This document shows, piece by piece, positions 16,551-25,195 of a stretch of 64,000 nt of DNA (positions are counted from its first letter, which is position 1; each line of letters starts with the position of its first letter). This stretch comes from Lachnobacterium bovis. GTDB lineage: Bacteria > Bacillota > Clostridia > Lachnospirales > Lachnospiraceae. The position numbers and the translations under genes were made by a program. The stretch spans positions 79,690 through 143,689 of the forward strand of contig NZ_FOGW01000007.1 of NCBI RefSeq assembly GCF_900111325.1, written 5' to 3'. The notes under the pieces are model-generated. The model was not told the DNA's origin. It saw nothing but the letters and a program-made list of their open reading frames with translations, and ran no database searches.

Positions 16551-18377
16551 ATGAGTGTACAAAAACTAAAAAATTTAATTGTAACAGCAGAAAGAAAAGA
16601 GGAAGCAGATTTATTAATTAAGAATTCTAAATTAGTAAATGTTTTAACAGGTGAAATTTATAATGCGAATATTGTTGTTACAGATGGAATTATAGTTGAT
16701 ATAGAAGAAAATGTAGAAGAAGATATAAACGCAAAAAAGGTCATTGATGCAAAAGGAAGCTATGCAATACCTGGATTGATTGAAGGACATATCCATATAG
16801 AATCATCTTTTGTTACTCCAGAAGAATTTTCAAGATTGGTTGTTCCACATGGTACAACTACAGTTGTTGCTGATCCACATGAAATTGTAAATGTTTGTGG
16901 AAAAACAGGAATGAAATATATGCTTGATGCAAGTGAACTTGCAGCATTAGATATTAAGTATATGATTCCTTCTTGCGTACCAGCGACACAATTTGAGAAT
17001 AACGGTGCAATATTAGATGCTGAAGGAGTAAGAGAATTACTAGAGGATGATAGAATTCTAGGACTTGGTGAATTTATGAATGCACCTGGAGTGTGCGGAT
17101 GTGATGAAGAAGTTCTTAAGAAGATACAGTATTCAAAAGATGCTAAAGTTCCAATTGATGGACATGCGCCAGGTATGAAAGGAAGCAGTTTAAGTGCTTA
17201 TATTGCAGCAGGAATAGAAACAGACCATGAATGTCAGACGGTTGAAGAAATGCAGGAAAGACTTAGAAAAGGTATGTACGTTTTGCTTAGACAAGGATCT
17301 GCATGTAAGGATTTGAGAAATCTTTTAAAAGGAGTTACTCCACAAAATTCTAGAAGATGTTTACTATGCTCTGATGATCGTCAGCCTGTTTCAATTTTAA
17401 AAAAAGGTGATTTAGATGAACATCTAAGAATATGTGTTGAAGAAAATATTGATCCAATAATTGCCATTCAAATGGCTACTTTAAATGCGGCAGAATGCTA
17501 CGGATTAAGAGATAGAGGCGCGATTGCAGTTGGAAAAAGAGCAGATATATGTATAGTGGATGACTTAAAAGAATTTAAAATGCTTGATGTGTTTATTAAT
17601 GGAAAGCATGTTGCACATGATGGGAAATATTTATGTGAGGTAAAAAGGTTAGAATGCTCGAATGTTGAAGGTAGTGTGCATGTAAAGGATTTTTCAATAG
17701 AAAAATTAAGAATAGAGCCACGAAATCAAAGGGTAATTGCTAATACAATAGATATTACACCAGGAAGCATTGTTACATCAAAAGGTCAGGCATATGTAAA
17801 AATTGATGAAAATGGTGATTTTGAATTTGACGAAAAAGATGATGTGGCTAAAGTAGCAGTAATTGAAAGACATCATGGAACTGGAAATATCGGAGTCGGG
17901 TATTTAAGAGGTTTTGGAATTAAACACGGTGCAATTGCTTCAACAATTGCGCACGATTCACATAATATAATAGTAATAGGTACAAGCAATCAGGAGATTG
18001 AATATGCAGTTAATAAGTTAATTGAACAAGAAGGCGGAGTAGTTGTTACTAAAAATAATCAAATTTGCGATTCTATTTCACTTAAAGTTGGTGGACTTAT
18101 GAGTGAAGAGAGTGGTGAAATTGTTATGGATAAACTTGATAAGTTATATGAGACAATGAAAAAAGAAGTTGGGGTAAAAGAAGGCGTTGATGGTGTTATG
18201 TCTTTGGCATTTATGGCACTTTCAGTTATACCGGAAATTAAAATTACAGATATGGGTTTATTTGATGTTACAAAATTCGAGTTTATTCCAGCAGTAGAAG
18301 ACATTAATTTGAATATAAAAACAATGATAAAATTTAAGACATTTGCGAATGCAGATGTAGATAAAACAAGATGTTAA
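16551..18377 (+). CDS. ade: Adenine deaminase
   Basis: 608 residues, an amidohydrolase of the Ade/AdeC family. It shows the metal-binding GLIEGHIHIESS near residue 75, DPHEIVNVCG near 110, DGHAPG near 203, ETDHECQ near 223 and LCSDDR near 275. The C-terminal adenine deaminase domain has RHHGTGNIGVGY near 445 and AHDSHNI near 468. It converts adenine to hypoxanthine and ammonia, feeding purine salvage. AAGGAAG precedes the start by 7 bases. It is a single-gene unit with its own promoter and terminator. Confidence 0.96.
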   Translation: MSVQKLKNLIVTAERKEEADLLIKNSKLVNVLTGEIYNANIVVTDGIIVDIEENVEEDINAKKVIDAKGSYAIPGLIEGHIHIESSFVTPEEFSRLVVPHGTTTVVADPHEIVNVCGKTGMKYMLDASELAALDIKYMIPSCVPATQFENNGAILDAEGVRELLEDDRILGLGEFMNAPGVCGCDEEVLKKIQYSKDAKVPIDGHAPGMKGSSLSAYIAAGIETDHECQTVEEMQERLRKGMYVLLRQGSACKDLRNLLKGVTPQNSRRCLLCSDDRQPVSILKKGDLDEHLRICVEENIDPIIAIQMATLNAAECYGLRDRGAIAVGKRADICIVDDLKEFKMLDVFINGKHVAHDGKYLCEVKRLECSNVEGSVHVKDFSIEKLRIEPRNQRVIANTIDITPGSIVTSKGQAYVKIDENGDFEFDEKDDVAKVAVIERHHGTGNIGVGYLRGFGIKHGAIASTIAHDSHNIIVIGTSNQEIEYAVNKLIEQEGGVVVTKNNQICDSISLKVGGLMSEESGEIVMDKLDKLYETMKKEVGVKEGVDGVMSLAFMALSVIPEIKITDMGLFDVTKFEFIPAVEDINLNIKTMIKFKTFANADVDKTRC

Positions 18378-18382
18378 GTAAA

Positions 18383-18430
18383 TAAAAAAAGGCTATATAC
18401 TATGTCAAAACATTGTATATAGCTTTTTTT
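18383..18430 (+). terminator. Terminator of ade
   Basis: A 13-bp stem with one mismatch (GCTATATAC-TATG against CATTGTATATAGC) is followed by eight T's and preceded by A's. Confidence 0.85.
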
Positions 18431-18464
18431 ATGACGTATAGTTTATTGCTAAACGTAGAATGAA

Positions 18465-18899
18465 CTAGAACATGTTTTTATTGTTATTGTTCATTCCTTG
18501 CTGTTGCTGATTATTCATACAATAGTTATATGCTTTAGAAAGTGCATTTAAGTTTTTGAATAATAGGATAGTGATTACAAAATATCCAATGTAAGGAATA
18601 AATGCACAAAGAAGGTAAATAATACCAGATTCATTAATCATAACGTTATATCTTGGACCGTTATTTTTTAATCTTTCACCAACTTTGTAGTACCAATATA
18701 AACCATAGATTCCACAAGTTACTAATGATAAAAGAATTAATTTTCCAATTGAAGCAACATCTGCTTCTCCGTCACCTTGACAAATAGTGTTAGTGTCTTG
18801 AGCAATTCTGCTTAAGATTACAAGTTGATAAATACCGCAAGTTACAAGTGAAAGTAAAATTGCAGTTACTGCATTTCTGTTTTCTTCTACATAAAACAT
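18465..18899 (-). CDS. DUF4234-type small membrane protein
   Basis: 144 residues with three hydrophobic stretches (about 10-30, 52-70 and 92-115). The block LSLVTCGIYxL occurs twice, near residues 16 and 57, which suggests an internal duplication, as in DUF4234 proteins. The tail is rich in Gln and Asn (NNQQQQGMNNNN). AGGAGG precedes the start. Its start overlaps the end of the DUF2752 gene upstream by 13 bases, so the two are translated together. The function is not known. Families of this kind are often found with dispanin-like proteins in gut Firmicutes. Confidence 0.8.
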   Translation of the reverse strand: MFYVEENRNAVTAILLSLVTCGIYQLVILSRIAQDTNTICQGDGEADVASIGKLILLSLVTCGIYGLYWYYKVGERLKNNGPRYNVMINESGIIYLLCAFIPYIGYFVITILLFKNLNALSKAYNYCMNNQQQQGMNNNNKNMF

Positions 18900-19315
18900 G
18901 ACATAATCCTCCTTAAATAAATGTATAAACGATAAAAAATTCCCTTTTTAATGTCAAAATAAACAATATTATTATGTGGATCCAATAATCTAATAAAATA
19001 CACAGTAATAAATAATATTAGAAAAAAGATTACTAATGTATCATATATTTTAGTTGGAATACGTTCTTTAAAAATTAAAACTAAGATAATTAAAGGAACC
19101 AACCAAAATAATGGATGGTAATAAAATGCTTTTGAAATACATAAATTAAAAACACACAACCATGCTCTAGTTAATCCACATCCTGGACAAGAAAATCCGG
19201 TTATAAATTTGATAGGGCATCCTATGTTGGTAATATGTAACAAAATACATAATATTGTAAAAATTAGCAAGTATTTAATTTTTTTAATAATAATGTCTAA
19301 AGGTAAATTTTTCAT
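18887..19315 (-). CDS. DUF2752 membrane protein
   Basis: 142 residues from the ATG at 19315; another Met at 19354 adds 13 residues, and neither has a strong ribosome binding site. The DUF2752 signature is clear: GCPIKFITGFSCPGCGLTRAW, followed by a hydrophobic helix and HPLFWLVP, with about three membrane segments. The paired CPGCG cysteines could bind metal, but the family has no established function. The gene ends inside the start of the DUF4234 gene. Confidence 0.75.
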   Translation of the reverse strand: MKNLPLDIIIKKIKYLLIFTILCILLHITNIGCPIKFITGFSCPGCGLTRAWLCVFNLCISKAFYYHPLFWLVPLIILVLIFKERIPTKIYDTLVIFFLILFITVYFIRLLDPHNNIVYFDIKKGIFYRLYIYLRRIMSCFM

Positions 19316-19598
19316 AAGTGATATATTAGCACAAAAACATAAAATAATAAACATAAAATTAATAAAATATAATATTTTATAAAAGTCAAATAAAAATTTT
19401 ATAAAATATTATAAATAAATGAATATATTATACAAAATATTTTATGAAGAATATAAAAAATATATGAAAATAATTGTGTAAATATTATATTTTAAAAGAT
19501 CAGTTGACATAGTCTAAATGGTATGCTATTATTATTTTTGTAATAAATGTAATATATTTGTAACATTTTGAAAGAAATACTTGATTTTGGAGGATATC
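19316..19598. other. AT-rich upstream region of the NlpC/P60 gene with promoter
   Basis: The first part is almost pure A/T. A near-consensus promoter follows: TTGACA at 19504-19509, 17 bases, TATTAT at 19527-19532. GGAGG at 19590-19594 sets the start at 19599. Confidence 0.7.
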
Positions 19599-20687
19599 AT
19601 GTTCAAAAAAACGACAAGAGTAGCGACTTGTATTATTGCAGCTTCGGTTACACTTGGATGCTTAAATATGACTAGCGTTAATGCGGCAACAACATCTAAG
19701 ACAACAAGTACTACGAATGTAACACAAGAGAATCTACCAATAGCTGGCTTTTCTCTTGCAGTCTCATCAACATTAGATGGTAAAGACAACAAAGGTAACG
19801 AGACTCCTAGAGAAAGTGTTAAGAAATCAGCAGTGGTACAGACAAGTGATAAAGTTATTGTTTATACAACAAATAACGAGAAGTCACAAGAAGTAGGAAA
19901 GCTTTACAATAATAATTTGGTTGAAGTTATTTCTAATAAAAAAGGATGGGCTAAGATCTCATCAAGAAATTTAACTGGTTATGTGAAGAATGACTGCTTA
20001 AAGAAAGACAAATCATTACTAGAAAGTGCAGCAAAAAGGACAGCTAAAGTTAAAACTGAAACTTTAAAACTTCGTGAAAATTCATCAACTGATTCTAGAA
20101 TAGTTAGTTTATTAGGAATTGATGAAGTGTATTCGGTTACAGATGAATCTGTTACAGGTTGGGTCAAAATAAATACGCCTGCAGGGGAAGGATTTGTTTC
20201 GAATGAGTTTGTAGATGTTACAAGAGAATATACATACGGAGAAACTTTACAAGAAGAAAAAGACAGATTACAAAGAGAAGCTGAAGAAGCAGCAGCTAGA
20301 AAAAAGGCAGAGGAAGAAGCTGCAGCAGCTGAGTACGCTAGAACACATGGTAATCAGGCAGCATTATCATTTGCACAACAGTATGTTGGTAATAGATATG
20401 TCTGGGGTGGAACTAGCTTGACAAATGGAATAGATTGTTCCGGATATGTAATGCAGGTATTTGCTAAGTATGGAGTAAGTTTACCACATAGTTCAGCAGC
20501 AATTAGAGGATATGGTAAAGCTGTTAAAACATCAGAAATGCAACCAGGTGACGTAGTTTGTTACCAAGGGCATGTTGGTATTTATGCAGGTAATGGAAGA
20601 TTACTTAGTGCATTAAATTCTAGAAAAGGTATTACATATTGTTCTGTTAATTATAAACCGATCATTACGGTTCGTCGTATGTTATAG
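19599..20687 (+). CDS. Secreted SH3 / NlpC-P60 cell-wall hydrolase
   Basis: 362 residues. A signal peptide (KKTTRVA, then a hydrophobic run, cut near NAATT at about 34) is followed by two SH3b-like wall-binding domains (about 80-135 and 148-205; GWAKISS and GWVKINT). A charged Ala/Glu coiled coil comes next (about 215-245), then an NlpC/P60 domain (about 250-362). The catalytic Cys is in GIDCSGYVMQVF near 278 and the His in GHVGIYAG near 328. It should cut peptide cross-links (gamma-D-Glu-diaminopimelate type) outside the cell, in growth or separation. It is a single transcription unit with a strong promoter and terminator. Confidence 0.93.
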   Translation: MFKKTTRVATCIIAASVTLGCLNMTSVNAATTSKTTSTTNVTQENLPIAGFSLAVSSTLDGKDNKGNETPRESVKKSAVVQTSDKVIVYTTNNEKSQEVGKLYNNNLVEVISNKKGWAKISSRNLTGYVKNDCLKKDKSLLESAAKRTAKVKTETLKLRENSSTDSRIVSLLGIDEVYSVTDESVTGWVKINTPAGEGFVSNEFVDVTREYTYGETLQEEKDRLQREAEEAAARKKAEEEAAAAEYARTHGNQAALSFAQQYVGNRYVWGGTSLTNGIDCSGYVMQVFAKYGVSLPHSSAAIRGYGKAVKTSEMQPGDVVCYQGHVGIYAGNGRLLSALNSRKGITYCSVNYKPIITVRRML

Positions 20688-20766
20688 TACATCAATTTTG
20701 AGTAGTGTACTTTAATCCCCTATCATAAAGCATACGATGTATCTAATGAATATAGAGCAACATGAT

Positions 20767-20810
20767 AAAATGGCTATCGCGAACGTAACATAAGCGATAG
20801 CCATTTTTTG
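20767..20810 (+). terminator. Terminator of the NlpC/P60 gene
   Basis: A perfect 12-bp stem AATGGCTATCGC / GCGATAGCCATT (20769-20780, 20794-20805) is followed by T's. About 80 bases of A/T-only sequence follow. Confidence 0.9.
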
Positions 20811-20896
20811 CGTTATATTTTATACAGTTTTATTATTTTTTATTAATTTAATTATTTTATTATTTTTTTAATTTAATTATTTTATAATTTAATAAG

Positions 20897-21958
20897 TTAA
20901 TTATGAAGAGGCTCTTTTTTAACGTCACCTCTAGAATCTAAAACTTCAAACCCAAACGTTTTTAATTTTTTACATAGAGAAGATTTGAACTCAGCTGCTT
21001 CATTACCACTACATAACTTGTTATCATACAATAAGTATTTTTTGCGAACATTAACAGGTGATAAGTTAGGCATCATTACATTTGCTCCAGATAAAAATCC
21101 CTTGATTTGTCCATCGTTATCGATAGTACCAAGTGATGTTGTTGCTGGTAACAAAACGTAAGGTAACATTATTCGAATTAAAGAAAGCAAAAATAATGTT
21201 GTCCTTGAAGTGCCAGATTGTTCATTGGCAAAAGGTGTTGAATGATGCACTATGTAGGGCCCAATTCCTACCATATCAGGGTTAAGTTCTTTTAAAAAAA
21301 TAAAATCTTCGGCCAAGGTTTCAGGAGTTTGATATGGTGATTCAACCATAAAACCTGTACCAACTTGATAACCTATTTTTTTTAGATTATATAGACATTC
21401 GATTCTATTTGTAAAACTCATTGATTGTGGATGTAGCTTGTAGTAATGTTCTTCATTAGCTGTCTCATGTCGTAGCAAATATCTATCGGCACCGGCATCA
21501 TAATATTTTTTGTATTGATGATATGTTTTTTCGCCAATAGATAAAGTAACAGCTACATCAGGATAAAGTTTTTTGATTGAAGAAATAATGTCACATAAGA
21601 CATCGTCGTTATAATATAAGTCCTCCCCACCTTGTAATACGAATGTTCTGTAACCTAAAGAATAGCCAGTTGCACAACATTCTAAAATATCTTCTTTAGA
21701 TAATCGATATCTTTCTGCAGCAGAATTACTTCTGCGAATTCCACAATAGAAGCAATCATTTTTACAAATGCTTGAAATTTCGATTAAGCCTCTAAGGTAT
21801 ATTTTTTTTCCATACCATTTGTCTCGAATTTTGCATGCTATAGAGCGCGCATATTCGATATCTTCATCAGTAAATGTACTGAATAAAGAAATAAATTCCT
21901 CTTTTGTAAGTTCTTTTGTTGAATTAAGTTTGTCAATTAATAATATATTTTTTCCCAT
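20897..21958 (-). CDS. hydE: [FeFe] hydrogenase maturase HydE (radical SAM)
   Basis: 353 residues. The radical SAM motif is CKNDCFYCGIRRSN near residue 66, and the HydE/BioB-like barrel continues with FVLQGGED near 108, LSIGEK near 138, LLRHETA near 158, VGTGFMVESP near 200, GIGPYIVHHSTP near 228, TTSLGTID near 268 and PNLSPVNVRKKY near 292. HydE helps to build the H-cluster dithiolate ligand with HydF and HydG. None of the partners or hydrogenase subunits is in the window, so it is an orphan locus here. The start has only weak upstream pairing (GAGA). It lies 62 bases after the DUF2798 gene and may be read with it. Confidence 0.93.
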   Translation of the reverse strand: MGKNILLIDKLNSTKELTKEEFISLFSTFTDEDIEYARSIACKIRDKWYGKKIYLRGLIEISSICKNDCFYCGIRRSNSAAERYRLSKEDILECCATGYSLGYRTFVLQGGEDLYYNDDVLCDIISSIKKLYPDVAVTLSIGEKTYHQYKKYYDAGADRYLLRHETANEEHYYKLHPQSMSFTNRIECLYNLKKIGYQVGTGFMVESPYQTPETLAEDFIFLKELNPDMVGIGPYIVHHSTPFANEQSGTSRTTLFLLSLIRIMLPYVLLPATTSLGTIDNDGQIKGFLSGANVMMPNLSPVNVRKKYLLYDNKLCSGNEAAEFKSSLCKKLKTFGFEVLDSRGDVKKEPLHN

Positions 21959-22020
21959 AGGTTTAGTATCTCATAATGGAAAATAATATTCAACTACCAT
22001 AAGAGGATTTTATAATTGTC

Positions 22021-22503
22021 TTATTCAGTTATTTCATTATTATTTGGAATGATAGACATTACTGTTCTGAAAATAAATCTAACTAGTGGACCAGCAAAGA
22101 AAATCTGCCAGCAAAAAGCCATTGGAAAATTAAAAACTGCAGTTTGTAGCCATACAGCTATGATTTGTGAACCTGCATTTTTAAATAAAATTGTTGCAAT
22201 AAAACTCATTACAGGACACATGATACAAACGATCATTGATGAAATCGCAAGTAAAATAAAAATAGGTTTATCCTGTGGAGTAACAAATCTAAATGCAAGA
22301 ATTTTGGCTAATTTACCTACAATAAAAAATTCTAGGATAAAAGCGATTGGCCACATAATTAGCATTTCGTGAAAAGCCATTAAAAAGACTTCGTTCGATA
22401 GGCCGGATTTAGCTAATGAAATGTTATAGCATATCATAGCATAAACCATAACAAAAGCCATTAGAGCTGTGAAAAAAATATCTTGTAATTTTGTTTTTGG
22501 CAT
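22021..22503 (-). CDS. DUF2798-type membrane protein
   Basis: 160 residues with four membrane helices arranged as two related halves. Each half contains a pattern like FxxALMAFVMVYxM or VMSFIATILF near its start, and FHEMLIMWPIAF or TAVFNFPMAFCWQ near its end, as in the duplicated DUF2798 family. No function is established. GGAGTG precedes the start at 22503. It may share a promoter with hydE, and the promoter region holds a GAAACGTTTC palindrome. Confidence 0.75.
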   Translation of the reverse strand: MPKTKLQDIFFTALMAFVMVYAMICYNISLAKSGLSNEVFLMAFHEMLIMWPIAFILEFFIVGKLAKILAFRFVTPQDKPIFILLAISSMIVCIMCPVMSFIATILFKNAGSQIIAVWLQTAVFNFPMAFCWQIFFAGPLVRFIFRTVMSIIPNNNEITE

Positions 22504-22547
22504 AATTACACTCCTTTTCTAAAATATCTAGATAGTTTGTGTTGTTC

Positions 22548-22557
22548 GAAACGTTTC
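22548..22557. promoter_or_regulatory. Palindromic operator candidate
   Basis: The perfect palindrome GAAACGTTTC lies between the divergent DUF2798 and radical SAM genes, 45 bases before the former. It resembles LacI-family or CcpA operators (minus-strand context TTGGAAACGTTTCGAA, two changes from a cre consensus). The regulator is unknown. Confidence 0.35.
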
Positions 22558-22651
22558 CAATTAATACCAAAATACCTATTTGATTTGTAACGATCCTATG
22601 ATACACTTTAAAAGGGAAAAAAGTCAAGAAAAATTTTCAAAAGGTGGTTAA

Positions 22652-23572
22652 ATGGAATATATTAGTTTGTCACAGAGTTTAAAAAAAATATTTAATACTA
22701 AAGTATATAAAATTTCATTAACAAGCGGCTGCACTTGCCCTAATCGAGATGGAAAGATTAGTTATGGTGGATGTACGTTTTGTTCAGAAGGCGGCTCTGG
22801 TGATTTTGCGGCACCATTTGTGCCTATAGATGAACAGATAAAAATAGCTAAAGAAAGAGTTAATAATAAGTTTTCTAGTAAAATAGCACCTGAAGATAGA
22901 AAGTATATTGCGTATTTTCAGTCTTTTACAAATACATATGGCGATGTTGATTTCTTAAGCAGAATTTATATGGAAACAATAAAAAAAGATGAAATTGTTG
23001 CTCTTTCGCTTGGAACTAGACCAGATTGTATAAATGATAAAGTATTAGAAATGCTAAAAAATCTTAATAAAATTAAGCCGGTTTGGGTTGAATTAGGTTT
23101 ACAAACGATACATGAAACAACAGCTCAAAAAATAAATAGAGGTTATAAGTTAGAAGTTTTTGAAGAGGCATATAGGAAACTAAAAGAAATAGGGGTTACA
23201 GTAATTGTGCATGTTATTTTGGGATTGCCAGGAGAAAGTGAAGACGATATCTTACAAACAGTTTCCTATTTGTCTAATATTTCACCGAAACTTGATGGTA
23301 TAAAACTTCAATTGCTTCATGTTTTAAAAAATACTAAATTAGCAAGGGAATATGAAGAAAATCCTTTTAAAATTTTTACATTAGATGAATATGTTGATCT
23401 TGTTATAAAGTGTTTAAAAATTTTACCAGAAGATATTGTAATACATCGTATCACGGGTGATGGCCCGAAAAAACTATTAATTGCTCCGTTGTGGAGTGCT
23501 GATAAAAAACGTGTTTTAAATACCTTAAATAATGCTATAAGAAAAGCAAGTAGAGAAGATAAAAATAAATAA
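22652..23572 (+). CDS. YhcC-family radical SAM protein
   Basis: 306 residues of the TIGR01212/YhcC type. The cluster motif is the expanded form CTCPNRDGKISYGGCTFC near residue 28, followed by GSGDFA, YFQSFTNTYG near 88, LGTRPDC near 118, VELGLQT near 148 and HVILGLPGE near 190. The biochemical role of YhcC is not settled; radical SAM chemistry on RNA or protein is assumed. AAAAGGTGG precedes the start. It lies divergent from the DUF2798-hydE pair. Confidence 0.88.
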   Translation: MEYISLSQSLKKIFNTKVYKISLTSGCTCPNRDGKISYGGCTFCSEGGSGDFAAPFVPIDEQIKIAKERVNNKFSSKIAPEDRKYIAYFQSFTNTYGDVDFLSRIYMETIKKDEIVALSLGTRPDCINDKVLEMLKNLNKIKPVWVELGLQTIHETTAQKINRGYKLEVFEEAYRKLKEIGVTVIVHVILGLPGESEDDILQTVSYLSNISPKLDGIKLQLLHVLKNTKLAREYEENPFKIFTLDEYVDLVIKCLKILPEDIVIHRITGDGPKKLLIAPLWSADKKRVLNTLNNAIRKASREDKNK

Positions 23573-23675
23573 AATAGAAATAATTATTAAAAAATGTTAA
23601 ATGTACTGAATTGTATTTTTAAAACTGATAAAATTACATAGTACTGTGAATAGTCTTGTATTGGAGAGTGGAAAA

Positions 23676-24854
23676 ATGCTAACAGTAAGCACATTAGGAA
23701 CATTTCATATGATGTGGAATGGGATTACTTTAAAAGAAAAAGATATAGATGATAAAGATGAGATTCGTCTTTTACTGTTTTTAATTTTATATAGAAAGAA
23801 GCCACTTATGGAAGTACAATTAAGTATTGCATTGTGGGATCATGAAGCGTTTTCATCAGAACGAACAATTGAAGAAATATTTAATAGCTTACAAAATAAA
23901 ATCCAAAGTAAATTCGGTGATGTATTGTTTGTGATTCGTGAGGATAATACTTATAGGTGGAATGAAGAGATTAAAGTTAACTTTGATGGAGAACAGTTTG
24001 CGATGCTTGTTACGCAAGCTTTATCAGAGTGCGATTTGAAATCAAATATAGAGATTTATGAAAGAGCCTTAACTTTTTATAAGGGTGACTTTATGTCTGA
24101 ATACATTGATACAAGTTGGATTTCGACTAGAAATACGTATTATCACAATTTATTTGTATATGCGGTTAGGGGGTTAGCTGAGTTGTATTGCATGACGGAG
24201 CAATATGAAGAAATAGAAGAGTTATGTCATGGTGCACTTTTAATAGAAAATTCGGATGATCTTTTATATGGTTACTTGATTAAAGCTTATGTTAGAAAAG
24301 GCAGTATTTCGCTTGCAATGGAATGTTATGAGCAAGCAAAGATAGTCATGGAACAAAAGATGAAAATCAAGACTTCAGGTATATTAGATAAGGTCTATAA
24401 AGAATTTATTATTACTAACAAAGATGAAGCAAGCGAAGAAATCACAATGGAGTACATAGAAGCGTTAGAGAATCAAGATACAGGTGTATTTGAGTGTAGC
24501 TATCCTATTTTTAGAGAAATGTATAAGATTGAAGTTACGGAAAGCATACGTTATAAGAGAGAATCTCAGATTTTATTAATTAAAGTTGATGATTTTGATG
24601 AAAATAGTTATCCAAGTGCATTAAGTGATATACAACAGGCGATTCGTGAATCGTTAAGAGAAGGAGATGTTGTTTCGACTTACAAGAAAAATCAATATAT
24701 AATATTGTTGTCGAGATGCAATTATGAACAGAGTATGCTTGTTGCAAACAGAATATTATCAAGATTATATGATGAAGATTTATGGTATTCTGAGGATGTA
24801 ATAAAAATTTCAGTTGTATCACAGTCTGTCAGTGATACAAATTTGTTAGATTAA
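23676..24854 (+). CDS. BTAD (SARP-like) protein with degenerate GGDEF-like C-terminus
   Basis: 392 residues from the ATG at 23676, which gives the family-typical opening MLTVSTLGTFHM and has GGAG upstream; a GTG at 23646 adds ten residues. Residues 1-95 are a winged-helix OmpR-like domain, and about 95-240 are a bacterial transcriptional activator (TPR-like) domain. The C-terminal 120 residues (ILLIKVDDFDE, REGDVVSTYKKNQYIILLSR) follow the fold pattern of a GGDEF domain, but the signature is replaced, so cyclase activity is not expected. This architecture suggests a regulator that may bind a nucleotide. The target is unknown; the next gene is the GH43 enzyme, 340 bases away past a terminator. 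Confidence 0.75.
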   Translation: MLTVSTLGTFHMMWNGITLKEKDIDDKDEIRLLLFLILYRKKPLMEVQLSIALWDHEAFSSERTIEEIFNSLQNKIQSKFGDVLFVIREDNTYRWNEEIKVNFDGEQFAMLVTQALSECDLKSNIEIYERALTFYKGDFMSEYIDTSWISTRNTYYHNLFVYAVRGLAELYCMTEQYEEIEELCHGALLIENSDDLLYGYLIKAYVRKGSISLAMECYEQAKIVMEQKMKIKTSGILDKVYKEFIITNKDEASEEITMEYIEALENQDTGVFECSYPIFREMYKIEVTESIRYKRESQILLIKVDDFDENSYPSALSDIQQAIRESLREGDVVSTYKKNQYIILLSRCNYEQSMLVANRILSRLYDEDLWYSEDVIKISVVSQSVSDTNLLD

Positions 24855-25195
24855 AAAGAATATTATATTTATATTTTATAAGTAAAATATAAAAAAGACT
24901 ATTGAAAAAACATCTCAAATGTTACAGAAAGATTTAGCATTTTGAGATGTTTTTTTATGCAATATATTTAAAAAGAGATATAATAATTTATGCAAAACTA
25001 AAGAAAAAATATAAAATAGCTCGTATTTTATTGACAATATTAGAAAAAGTGTATATGTTAGTAGTTAAGAGGTACTGTTTAGAAAAAAATAAAATAATTC
25101 AAATTAAGTTAAAATATGAATTAAAAAATTATCATTCAGCGCTTCAAAAAACATAAAAACATAAGGTAAATGTTTAATTAAGGGAGGGATTAAAC
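24855..25195. other. Intergenic region before the GH43 gene
   Basis: 341 bases with the terminator of the BTAD gene and a leader for the GH43 gene. An open frame of 69 codons (24947-25156) starts inside the terminator and has no ribosome binding site. AGGGAGGG at 25181-25188 serves the GH43 start. Confidence 0.6.
24905..24957 (+). terminator. Terminator of the BTAD gene
   Basis: Stem of about 15 bp, AACATCTCAAATG against CATTTTGAGATGTT, preceded by A's and followed by seven T's. Confidence 0.88.

Noticed and set aside
16320..16562. 80-codon minus-strand frame between nadA and ade
   Set aside because: It covers the terminator, the ade promoter and the ade ribosome binding site, with only low-complexity sequence.
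24947..25156. 69-codon frame before the GH43 gene
   Set aside because: It starts within the terminator stem, has no ribosome binding site and a composition like the AT-rich spacer.
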